This document shows positions 31,711 to 41,084 of a stretch of 64,000 bases of DNA, one piece after another; position 1 is the stretch's first letter; each line of letters starts with the position of its first letter. The notes below the pieces were generated by a model. It was not told the origin of the DNA and searched no databases. It was given only the letters and a program-made list of their open reading frames with translations. A program made the translations under genes and the position numbers. The stretch comes from Neoceratodus forsteri (taxonomy: Eukaryota; Chordata; Ceratodontiformes; Ceratodontidae): the NCBI GenBank assembly GCA_016271365.2, contig CM057451.1, forward strand, positions 368,735,501 through 368,799,500, written 5' to 3'.

Positions 31711-33200
31711 CTACTGAGAGTTTGCAATGAGTCTGATGTCTGTCGGCAGCGTATTCCAAAGTTTGGGCATGTGGTATCTGAAAGCTGCTTGGCCTTTAGC
31801 TGAACCCATGTATGGGACATGAAAGAGCCTGGTGTCAGTGCTCCTGAGGGAGTAGGCAGGCGGTGATTGGGTGGAGAGGGTGGATTCAAGATAGGGTGGA
31901 AGGGACAGTGCCCAGTATTTCGCTATGGTTCTGGCGCAGTGCATCTGCCTGCGATCGTGGAGTGAGGGCAGATCAAGGGACCTGTAGAGGTCGCAGTGGT
32001 GTGTTGTGGGGAGGGGGGCAGTCCAAGATGAAGTGACAGAAGGAATGAAAGAGTGTGTCAAGACTGGCAAGGGAGGATATGGGCGTAGCGCCGTAGACTA
32101 CATCATCATAGTCAAGTAAAGGGAGGATCATCTTCTGAACAATTTCCTTCCAGGTGACGGGGGGATACAGTCCTTGTTGCGATATAAGGCTCCTAAATTT
32201 GAATGTAGTTTCTTGTGGATCAAGTCAATGTGTATGGAGAAATCAAGGTGCTGGTCGAGCCAGAGTCCTAAGTATCTGAAGGAGGTGCAAGCCTCCAAGG
32301 GGGTCCCATCAAGGGTGGGGAAGGTGGGCGTGAGGAGAGATGGGAGAGTCTTTGACGCAAGCCGAAAGTTAGGGAGACAGTTTTCTTAGTATTGAGAAAG
32401 AGCTGGTTAGAGCAGAACCAGAGCTGAATAGCATTGAAGTCCTCCTGGAGTGTAGAGGCCACTACAGCAGTGGAGGGGCCTGTTGCATACAGGACAGTGT
32501 CATCTGCATACATGTGAATGGAAATGCATGGGCATACAGAGGGTAGGTCATTTAGAAAAATGGAGAAGAGTACCAGTCCTAGGACTGAGCCTTGGGGGGA
32601 TGCCGGTAGTGACCGGGAGGGGGTTAGAAGTGTGGGGTCCAATTTTTAACAACTGTGATCTACCTGATAGGTATGAGTGAAACCAAATGGTGGCAGATCC
32701 AGAGAGTCTGGCCCTCTTAAGTTTGGATACAAGTAGGGAGTGGGAGATGGTGTCGAAGGACTTTGCAAGGTCAATGAAAATGGCTGAGGTGGTGTGTTCT
32801 TTGTCCATACCAGTGAGGATGGCGTCGGTGAACCTTAGAAGGGAGGTAATGGTTGAGTGTGACTTCCGAAACCCAGACTGGTAGCGGATGAAGAAGGCAG
32901 AAGAGTTGAGAAAGGAGGAGAGTTGGGCTAGTACAAGATGTTCCTGAAGTTTAGCCAGGATGGGGAGAAGGGAGATAGGGCAGTAGCTACCTGGCGAGGA
33001 GGAATCGCCCCCTTTAGGGAGGGGTGTGACTATGGCATGCTTCCAGTCAGTTGGGATGTCAGCTAGCGTAAAAGAGAGATTGAAGAGAGCAGCTAGCGGT
33101 GTGGTGATGGCTGGTGCTGACAGGTAAAGCATTTTTGTGTCCAGTCCTGTGCGGCATTTTCCCTTGCTGGGACTGAGTGCCCACAGTGCTATTAGTACTT
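31711..33200 (-). pseudogene. L2-like copy 3 reverse transcriptase and C-terminus
   Basis: Minus strand: WKHAIVTPLPKGGDSSSPGS (thumb-side start), YQSGFRKSHSTITSLLRF, FIDLAKSFDTISHSLLVSKL (motif A, Ala to Ser), an SPQGSVLGLVLFSIF box in the next frame (family GVPQGS), and HMYADDTVLYA (motif C intact) at about 32490-32520. The C-terminus, YSLRSTDTRLFHVPYMGSA then FRYHMPKLWNTLPTDIR, lies at 31870-31720. Two frameshifts at about 32600 and 32270. Confidence 0.86.
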
Positions 33201-34500
33201 CAGCCAGGGTGACCAGTTGGAAAGAGAAGCCAGGGGTCAGGGAGGTGGGTGGCATTAGTGGAGTTGTGCACAAGGGGGGGGTGAGGTAGATCGGATAATA
33301 GAGTAGCCGCGCAACTAGTGAAGAATGTGTTGGAAACAGAGGCCACTTCAACATGATCTGAGACAGTGGAGCCTTGGACGGTAAGGGTCGGGGTTGGTGG
33401 CTGAGCAGGGGGAGAGTGAAGAGATTTGATTGTTTGCCAGAATTTCGTTGGGTGTTTGAGATTTGAGCTGAAAACGGTCTTGAAGTAATTAGCTTTGGCC
33501 TGCCGGATGAGTCTAGTGCAGGAGTTTCGGAGTGCACGGTACAATTTAAGTGATCCCTGGGTGCCTGTAGCCTTGTACTTTTTCCAAGCCTGGTCCTGGT
33601 GGAATTTGTCAATGACAAAGGCGGAGACCCAGGGGAGGTGGGCACCCCTGACCCGTGTCCTTCTGAGGGGCGCATGGAGGTCCCACACTGCTAGGAAACA
33701 GGACTTAAAGAGATCCAGGGCAGCGTCGATGGAGGATGCTTTAGGGATAAAGGACCAGTCGACATGAGCCAGGTCGTTTAAGAGTGCCGCTTGATCTAGA
33801 GATTTGTATGATCTAGTGAGCAGCGTCCTTGAGAGTGGAGCTGTGGGCCTGTGTACCTTTCTGACCATGTAGTTCATGTGGTGGTCACTTAAGGAGTCGG
33901 GAAGAAGACCTGCTTCAATTATCCAATGGGGATGTGAGGCAAGGGCCCAGTCTAAGAGAGAATGGTTCTGCGATTTGTGATTTAGGCGGGTTGGTTGGGA
34001 AATTTGATGGGTGAGGTTTAGGGCATTTATCTTGCTGCGAAGCTTGGAGCTCGCATTGGCGAGCCAACTAAAATTAAAGTCCCTGAGAATATGTAGCTCA
34101 TCTGTTGATGTGCACACCTTTAGGGAGACCAGGTGGTCCAGGACAGTGGGTAGGGGGGTGTTGGGGGCACAATAGGAGCCAGCTACATAAATGGGGGCAG
34201 AGTGTGGGAGTGATAGTTTAATTAGTAAGGTGTCTATGTCCTGCGAAGGTTTAGAAAGCAGGACAGGGGTGAACTGGAGCATGGAGGAAATGTACATGGC
34301 AGTACCTCTGCACCTTTTTTTACCCTGGCAATCGTGTCTAATGAGTGAGTAGCCAGGGATAGAGAATTCAGCGATCGAGTGGTGAGGCATCAGCCAGGAC
34401 TCAGAGATGATTAAAACATCTGGACGAATTGATAGTGTGAGTGGTTACAGTGCTATTATTTTGTTTAGGATGCTACAGATATTGAGGTGCACTAACTTAA
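33200..34500 (-). pseudogene. L2-like copy 3 endonuclease and linker
   Basis: The longest open stretch in the window, about 396 codons (34390-33200), covering most of the endonuclease and linker; the first residues (LVHLNICSILNKI and PDVLIISESWL) are upstream in another frame at 34500-34390. Visible blocks are IPGYSLIRHD, YCAPNTPLPTVLDHL, ILRDFNFSWLANAS (family GDFN; Gly changed to Arg), SLLDWALASHP and LSDHHMNYMVRK (SDHH block). The endonuclease would cut target DNA. It overlaps the reverse transcriptase reading by a frameshift near 33230. Confidence 0.86.
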
Positions 34501-35090
34501 GTCCTCTTGGTAAGGTAGATGGGGCAGTGGGATTGGGAGGGCTGGGTCCTGGGTTAGGTTCAACATCCCCTGCCAGTAGGAGCAGCAGCACTACAAGCTG
34601 TTTAGATATGACCATGGCCCTTGGAGGTTTGCTGGGGTCTGGCAGGGTTGTGGGGTGCCGCTGAAAGTGGAGATATGTAAAACTGTTAGCCCAGTGTGAA
34701 AGGAGGGTGGCAGAATGGAAGCTCCAAGAACCCAGTTGTTCAGAGGGCTATGGTGCTTCTGCTCGGGGTGGAGGTTGTAATTTTGGGTCTGGGAGCTGTA
34801 CTGGACAAGACAGTGGTGGGGGGTTATTGCCATTCCGGGTAGATGGCAGGAGGGAGGAAGGGAGGCTAGGGGTATAAGCAGGCAAAATAGTGATAGATTT
34901 ATAGTCAGTATAGTGCTTTTGGTTTATATGCAGTCAGTAGGGCGGCCACTAGAGGTGAGTACAGATAATCTGCTTATGGGAGAGAGGCCTGATAGGTTCT
35001 GACAGTCACATGGTGCGCTCTGTATAACTCTGTGCTCACCAAGGGTGGTGGTGGGGATGGTGGGGCAGCGGCAGGAGGCGCCCGTGGACA

Positions 35091-35167
35091 ACACACAGTT
35101 CAGAAGCACTGGCATTCTTCCTCCAAATTGCGATCTGCGTACCTGTGTCTTTGTCCTTCTGGACGGC
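35091..35167. repeat. 77 base direct repeat, proximal copy
   Basis: acacacagttcagaagcact onward, matching 35866-35941 at about nine of ten positions. Lies in the 5' region of L2-like copy 3, 775 bases from its partner. Confidence 0.8.
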
Positions 35168-35865
35168 TGCAGTGCTCCGGTGAGGGGGAGGGCTACCTGA
35201 GGAGTCCCTCACGACCCAGGGCTGCCTGTGGAGAAAGGACGGGGTGGATTTATAAGGCTGCAGAAGGAGATGTAGGCGTTAGCAAGGGAGAGGATCTACA
35301 AGCTGCACCATATAAGGTAACTAAATTCAGATTCGTATTAACGCCCAAAGAAATGCCCTTTTGTAGTTAGCAGGGTTAGCACCATGATGCAGCATGAAAG
35401 CAGCTCCGGTTCAAGTACTTCAAATTTGATTGTATCCCCCCAGCAAATTACATTAACAGGACTTACTGAGCTCGCTGTCTTGGCTCCACTGATATAAATA
35501 ATTACTGAAAATCCCTCAGCTAAAATTCAAGAGCATGCATAACTCTGTAATTCTTGAGCAATTAGTACACATTTAAAGGTTGGCTGTAAAATATATAAGC
35601 TATCACTGCTGCAGATGCCAGGGCTTAAGGGTCAGTCGCCAAGGTAGCCAAGTTAAGGCTCTTAGTAAAATAAAAGAAAAATTCCAGCAAAGTATTAAGC
35701 TACCAGCAGTCCTCTTAAAGCACACTTACCATGGCCAGGATCTGTAGACATATTAGTACAGGCATGAGCTAAAAAAACTATCTGCACAGCTCTGCCGACA
35801 AGAATGTGAAAGTCTTTTTTTTTTTTTTTTTAAACAGGCGCCAAACAGCGAGATCCTTTGTTCAA

Positions 35866-35941
35866 ACACACAGTTCAGAGCCCTGGCGTTCTTCCTCCAA
35901 ATCGCGATCTGCATACCTGTGTTTCTGCCCTTCTTGAAGGC
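35866..35941. repeat. 77 base direct repeat, distal copy
   Basis: Partner of 35091-35167, at the extreme 5' end of L2-like copy 3. A 20 base T run (about 35813-35832) precedes it. Could be a promoter monomer or the mark of an insertion between the copies. Confidence 0.8.
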
Positions 35942-35954
35942 GTGATCTGAGTGG

Positions 35955-36665
35955 CTCCAGGTGTCCTGGAGTTAGGACCCTACTAAGGATAACCTTAGGT
36001 GGAGATTTGCTGAACTTGTTGGACCAACTACAAAGTATAGGGGAGTAGTTGCTTAGGGTGTTGGAGAGTACAGAGATGTTTGTGATTCATTCTGGGTGAC
36101 TAGATGGAACCCAATCCAGTAAAATACTTGATCCAATTCTATAGTTAATTCTGGTGGGGGTGTTAACTAGCTGGGTAAGGTGCAAGGCAGAGATGGCATC
36201 CTTAATGTGTCCAATGTCAGATGAGAGCCAGTTTACATTGAAATCTCCCAGTATTATGGTTTCAGTGTTCTAAGGCACACTCTGAATATATTCCATGATG
36301 TTATGAAAGCCAGAGGCAGATTCCTTGGGTGTTATGTAAATAGATAGCATGGTTATTGTTTTCTTTTGGGCCCCTAGGTGTACCTTGATGGCCAGGGCCT
36401 GAGAAGAGTTTCCTATGCAGGGCAGTTCAAGGGCATGACCCATTAGGGTTTCTTTCAAGTAAATCATGCAGCCACTGCCTCTTTTAGTGAGCCCATCCTG
36501 CATAAAAATAGAGTAGCAGGTAGGGCGATAGCAGAGTCAGGGATTTTGGGTGACAATCAAGTTTCTACAACAGAAAGAATATCTGAGTTGTGTTGTGCAA
36601 TCCATACCATGAGGTTGTCTAACTTGCAAAGAAGACTACATATGTTGATAGATGCAAGGGAGAGC
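35955..36665 (-). pseudogene. L2-like copy 2 endonuclease remnant
   Basis: Minus strand: INICSLLCKLDNLMVWIAQH, then DILSVVETWLSP (catalytic Glu block) at about 36590-36560, MQDGLTKRGSGCMIYLKE, ITMLSIYITPKESASGF, and ILGDFNVNWLSSDIG at about 36265-36220. The reading ends near 35955 where copy 3 is inserted and the element continues at 31155. Frame changes at about 36500 and 36260. Confidence 0.8.
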
Positions 36666-37299
36666 GTACAGGACATTTTTGTGCTGCAACGGTCCATAGC
36701 CCTAGCAGGGCCAGGGTTAGGGTGCACATTTCCAGACAGGAGCAGAAGCAGTAGTATTAGTTTCAGTAGGTATGCCTTTAGGTGTTTAAAGTGCTGTTTC
36801 CATTGTCTTCTCCAGGAGGAGGTACTGCTAAATTTATTGGCTGTTGCTGTGAAGTTAGAAAAAGTAAGCAGGTATGCGAGATGATGTTCAAAACTAGGTG
36901 TTAATCTACCAGGGGTAGCAGCAATGTACCAAGAGCAGTTACTGAAACCATTTTTCCATTAAAGGAGTTCGAAGTTGATGTGCCAGTGGCATAGTGCATG
37001 TAGCCTGAGAATACGTGATGACTTTGGGGCTGATGCATGACCTCATGCAGGCCAGTTAGGTGTGCCAGCATTAACAGGATAAGTAGGTGAAGATGAAGGA
37101 GTGAGGTAGATATCCTCGTAGGGTTTATCTGAGCCAGATATTTCAGGCCTGGAGAGCTGGGGTTGGTCCCTGATGTCCTCCTCGTGCTCCGTTGAGCTCT
37201 CACAGGTAGCAGTAGAGATCCAGTGGACAGGAAAGGACCCACCTACTACAGTACTTCCAGTCAAAATTAGGGAGGGAAGTTTGAGCAATAGTGCATTTA

Positions 37300-37811
37300 A
37301 TAGAGAATGGGGGTAAGTGGACAGGCCAAAAAATAGTCAAAGACAAACAGCAGCTCCTATGAAGCTAGCACAAATTACAGAGATTAAATTCAGGACAAGC
37401 AGCAACTCCTAAGGAGCTGGTACAGAATTAAGGGGATTAAATTCAGTTGTTCAGGCATGAGTGCGCCAGAAAAGGCACCAAGTTCAGATGTAAGCTCGTC
37501 CTGTATCTTCACTGCAGCAGGCTGGCTCCACTGGGGAATTCGGCAGTGATCACAGCAAGGAGCTGTAGAGGGCTAAAACCATAAACTAGCCCTCAGATCC
37601 TGTAAAGGAATGTGACAAAAGAAATTAACCCCTGCAGTTAAGTAAGAGGGCACCAATGGCTGAAGGGGGAGGGGAGAGGAAAAGATTTCAACACTCATAA
37701 CAGGGAGGGGACAGAGAACCAAGAATTACAGAGGCCGAGCACTAAAAAACAAACAAACAGAGACAGTAGGGAAAAAAGTAGGATAGATGAAGATTAATGA
37801 AGCTAGAAAAA
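37300..37811. other. 5' region of L2-like copy 2 or flank, minor duplication
   Basis: No coding sequence. Two related stretches of about 50 bases (37347-37394 and 37395-37445) each contain cagcnnctcctanngagct and end gattaaattcag. The rest is A-rich with no recognisable element. Confidence 0.5.
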
Positions 37812-38062
37812 GCAGAAATAATTACCAAAACAGCTCAATAAAAAATAGCAGTGCAGAAATAACTACCAAAACTACTTAATAAAAAACAGCAGTGAAGAAA
37901 TAACTACCAAAACAACTTAATGAAAAATATCAGTGCAGAAATAAGTACCAAAACAACTTACAGTAATAAAAAACAGCAGTGAAGAAATAACTACCAAAAC
38001 AACTTAATGAAAAATAGCAGTGCAGAAATAACTACCAACACAACTTAATAAAAAATAACAGA
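37812..38062. repeat. 41 bp minisatellite, six units
   Basis: Units begin gcagaaataa or gaagaaataa at 37812, 37853, 37894, 37935, 37981 and 38022, with a broken seventh at 38063. Spacing is 41, 41, 41, 46 and 41; the longer unit has an extra cagta near 37960. The two start variants do not alternate strictly. The unit includes ctaccaaaacaacttaat. Confidence 0.88.
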
Positions 38063-38089
38063 GCAGAATTTGAGGTTCACATGTAAAAT

Positions 38090-38279
38090 GAATAAATGAC
38101 CTCTTGACTTTTTTGGACGTTAGCTTAAAAGTCACAAGGAAATCTAACGGTTTCCACCAGTGCATGTGGCAAGTCTATGGCTACAAATAACCTGTTACAG
38201 GTGGACGGTACATACTCACTCAGTCTTATAGCCTCAGTTCCATAAGGGCAGTTTCTAAGACTGAGGAGGAACTGTTTAC
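38090..38279 (+). pseudogene. Penelope-like protein, segment after the thumb
   Basis: Reads LLTFLDVSLKVTRKSNGFHQ and then RYILTQSYSLSSIRAVSKTE, matching the family pattern FLDLxxx...SxHPxxLKxSIPYGQFLRxRRxC in outline, ending EELFTSA at 38279. It follows directly on the reading that stopped at 27722 and is itself cut at the target duplication of an LS repeat (38280-38289), resuming at 38856. Confidence 0.65.
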
Positions 38280-38289
38280 CTCTGCCAGA

Positions 38290-38845
38290 CATTTTTTTTC
38301 GTATTCTGTTTATCCCCTTCTGACCTGCCTCCCTCACACTAACCTGCCCAGCCCATCACCCATCTTCTTCTGGACATAGCCTTCCTGAGTCCCCCCATAG
38401 CTTGCCCCCTGTGATGGGGATTCTTCTGGACCTGCTGGAAACGGATCGAGTTCAGGAGCTGCCTGGGTCACTGGTGCCATGTATGCGGAGGGTTGGTGTT
38501 CATGCTGGCAGCCAGGGATGGTTTTCTGCTTTGTGTCCCTCCCCTGAGGAGTGTGCATGCAATGACATCTAGGGTAACATCACACACGTTTCTGCACGCA
38601 GTGTACCTGACATCTCTCTCCTCACCCTCTTTTTGCTGCTGCCGATGTCCTACCCCCCAGCTGCCACTAGAGGCCAAGCATGCACCAGTCTTTATGCCAC
38701 TCCCTCCCTGGAGAAGAGCAGTCCCCTGGATGCTCGATCCCTGTCCCTCCCCTGGCTGACCCTCCAATGCCCCAAGTTCATTCCTGAATCCAGGCAGTTG
38801 GTGCCTTAAGCGGTAGCAGTACTGCTGCACTGGTGGGCAAGCTAT
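38290..38845 (-). mobile_element. Long SINE-like repeat (LS), copy 3
   Basis: A 556 base insert in the Penelope-like element, with ctctgccaga at 38280-38289 and 38846-38855 as target duplication. Orientation is minus: the head is at the right (complement of ccccaagttcattcctgaat near 38772, the hairpin region) and a short A-rich tail (T-run 38291-38299 on the plus strand) at the left. Head similarity to copies 2 and 6 is visible by eye. Confidence 0.7.
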
Positions 38846-38855
38846 CTCTGCCAGA

Positions 38856-39640
38856 TTTTGAGTAGCAAGCTGCAAACTTGAAAGAAAGATTTATAAGCAC
38901 AGGTTATGACAGGAGTGGGGTTATGATGGCAGCTTCTAAAGCCAGATCCTTAGAGAGAAAGAGCTGCTAAAACCCAAGCAAAAAAACAGGACTAAGGAAG
39001 ATGTTTGTTTTGAGAGTGACTGCAATAGTACAGCTGGAAAAATAGGGAGTATCATTACACAGTACTAGCCAGTTCTGAAGTGGGACCTAGGACTTGGAGC
39101 TGTTATTGGTGAAAAGCCCCTTGTGTCACTTAAGAAAGCATCTAGTCTTAGGGACAGATTTGGCCACAGCCACTTTAATAGCCCCAAACCCACTCCAGAA
39201 TTCCACAGTTGGCTGCCACCTCCACCTCAGGAGGTGTTCAAGTGTTCATACTGCATTGTCTGCACATGTCATGTCCTGTCCCCAGAATTTAAACTAGAGA
39301 ACCTGGACAAATCCATTGATATATTGTACTTGAGTTTATCAACTGTAGTTCAGATTTGTGGTCTATGTGTTGTGGTGCCCCTGCTAAAAGACTCTATGTG
39401 TGGTACAGTATTAGACCACTTCATAAAAGGATTCTGGAGTACACGTGCAGCATCAGAAACCCACAATCTGATGCCCAAGTAGGATCCCACTTCAAAGAGG
39501 TGCATTGTGACAATGCCCAACTACTTAAATTCATGGAGTTAGAGGTGGCTTCTATGGACAAAAGGAGAGGCAGCAGACTAACAAGGCTGCTTCAGTGAGA
39601 AATGTATAGGATTTTCAGTTTGAACAGCCTTAAGCTTGGG
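38856..39640 (+). pseudogene. Penelope-like linker and GIY-YIG-type endonuclease remnant
   Basis: Begins RFISTGYDRSGVMMAASKAR, which is the family's RFxxRGY block, then KELLKPKQKN in a neighbouring frame. SLKKASSLRDRFGHSHFNSP follows at 39125-39185, with a Cys-rich stretch FKCSYCIVCTCHVL. The endonuclease region reads KRLYVWYSIRPLHKRILEY where the family has LYVGxTxRPLxxRxxEH, then HFKEVHCDNAQLLKFMELE and the RRGSRLTRLLQ ending. The YVG glycine is lost (YVW). The domain would cut target DNA. It ends at the next LS insertion. Confidence 0.75.
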
Positions 39641-39646
39641 GGTATG

Positions 39647-40227
39647 GTTGACCCATGAGCACAGTGGTAGAGCTACCATTCACGATGCCAGTGACTTGGG
39701 TTTGGAAGCAAGCCTGGGTCATCAGGGGTTGGCTGGGGGTGGTGGTGGAGGATTGAGTGTCCCAGAGGACCTTCTCCTTCCCTGGGAAGGGAGGGTCCCA
39801 TTTGTTGATGCCACACTGCCCCTTGAATGCAGGGGACAGTCGGGCTCATCATGACTAGGGGGTGGGAGGAGTCACGCTGGCTGCGTGTGATGCCACTTGG
39901 TGACGTGCATACTTGCAGCCCTTGCCCACATGACTCCTGTGGGAGAAAGACCTGAAAAAGGAGTAGCCCTGCCTGGAGACGATGGTCCTCTGAGCACCAG
40001 CATGATCCTCTCCTGCCATCTGAGTGCCATTCTGACAAAATGGAGAAAGCTAGAGGGTCAGCCCCTCACCTCATCCTTGCCTGGGGGGAAGCCAGGGCTC
40101 CATGGGGGTACATCACCTCAGAACTCGCAGGTCAGATGGATGGCTGGGTGGCCTTGTGGGGACCTGAAGAAATCTGGGTGGAGTGAGAAGAGAGAATAAA
40201 TAGAAATTACAAAAAACAAAAATACTA
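39647..40227 (+). mobile_element. Long SINE-like repeat (LS), copy 4
   Basis: A plus-oriented copy of about 580 bases, with a weak 8 base duplication ggggtatg at 39639-39646 and 40228-40235. The head contains acagtggtagagctacc (A-box-like) and ttgggtttggaagcaagcc (hairpin region). The tail reads ataaatagaaattac plus A-rich sequence. Only 50 bases separate it from copy 5. Confidence 0.68.
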
Positions 40228-40277
40228 GGGGTATGAATGACATCTGGGATTTAAAACCCTAATAAAGTCCCAGCTTT

Positions 40278-40901
40278 AGCCGGCTCAATGGCGCTGAGGA
40301 TTAAGACGCTGGTCACCACACCTCGTGCTACGCCAGTGACCCGGGTTTGGGAGTGAGCCCGGGCACTGGGGGTTGGCACGAGAGGGAGATTGAGCATCCA
40401 AGGGACAGCTCTCCTCTCCCTGGGAGGGATCCAGGGTCTTCCGGCACAGTAGTGGCCCGGTGGAGAACGGGATACTACCTGCATGGGAACAAGCAGATGA
40501 CTGAGGCCCAAGGAGGCCCACGGGCCCTCACCTGCATGCTGATGCCATTGCATGACTGTGCTCAGGGAGAAAACACAAGAAAAGGCCTCCTAGACCACTG
40601 GTGAGATGACGGTGGCCCCAGGGGAACACCCACATCCCAATTGCCGGCCCAGACACGCCCGGATCTCTCCATAGCCAGACCGTTTGGCCCCAGGTAAGGC
40701 ACCTCACACTTAGGAGTTGACCACCAGGGGGAAGGGCGGAACCAGCCCCGGAGGTGATACCGGGGGTCGGGCCTGCCTGGCGGCCGTCGGGGAGAGATCC
40801 TGGGAGATGGGGGTTCAGGCTGGGAGTAGGGTAGTATCCAAGTGGGCAGTTCTGAAGGATGCCCGGGGTCTGGGAGTAATAAAGAAAGTCAAAAATAAAT
40901 A
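40278..40901 (+). mobile_element. Long SINE-like repeat (LS), copy 5
   Basis: A 624 base element with a perfect 17 base target duplication, aataaagtcccagcttt, at 40261-40277 and 40902-40918. It starts agccggctcaatggcgctga, has the hairpin cccgggtttg...tgagcccggg, a GC-rich body, and ends aaaaataaataaa. This is the best bounded copy of the family. No protein is encoded. Confidence 0.87.
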
Positions 40902-40918
40902 AATAAAGTCCCAGCTTT

Positions 40919-41084
40919 TGCACTCCATTTATATGGATTCTTTGCTTGGTTCATGATGGTTCATGTTGGATGATGAGTATTTGGTAAATTTGGTGCTTAC
41001 CTTACCTTGTTGGTTTAAAGGACACTGATTTATCACTTAGGGAGTTACATTTAATATGCTTTTTTATCAGTCCCACAAGCTCCT
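40919..41084 (+). other. Probable Penelope-like 3' untranslated piece
   Basis: Sequence between LS copy 5 and L2-like copy 4, AT-rich and non-coding. Assigned to the Penelope-like element only by position, between its endonuclease and terminal repeat. Confidence 0.35.

Larger units (their letters stand above)
31156..35949 (-). mobile_element. L2-like LINE copy 3, inserted in copy 2
   Basis: A nearly complete minus-strand LINE of about 4.8 kb. Its 3' end at 31156-31180 (ttttatttatttaagctttt) abuts the linker of copy 2. It has one long open stretch for the endonuclease, another for the reverse transcriptase, and about 1.4 kb of 5' sequence (34500-35949) that includes a 77 base duplication. Host and insert have the same orientation. 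Confidence 0.78.
28267..37300 (-). mobile_element. L2-like LINE copy 2, split by copy 3
   Basis: A minus-strand LINE with its 3' end at 28267 (ttgtttatttatttatt). It runs through a purine-rich 3' untranslated region (28480-29000), C-terminus and reverse transcriptase to 31155, is then interrupted by L2-like copy 3, and resumes with its endonuclease at 35950-36665 and 5' untranslated sequence to roughly 37300. The endonuclease joins the linker region only if copy 3 is removed, so I read it as one element. Confidence 0.75.

Noticed and set aside
33200..34390. 396-codon open frame as a host protein
   Set aside because: It contains the endonuclease blocks of an L2-like LINE (SDHH, DFN) and is followed by that LINE's reverse transcriptase.
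37812..38062. CRISPR-like repeat-spacer structure
   Set aside because: The full 41 bp unit is repeated; there are no spacers.
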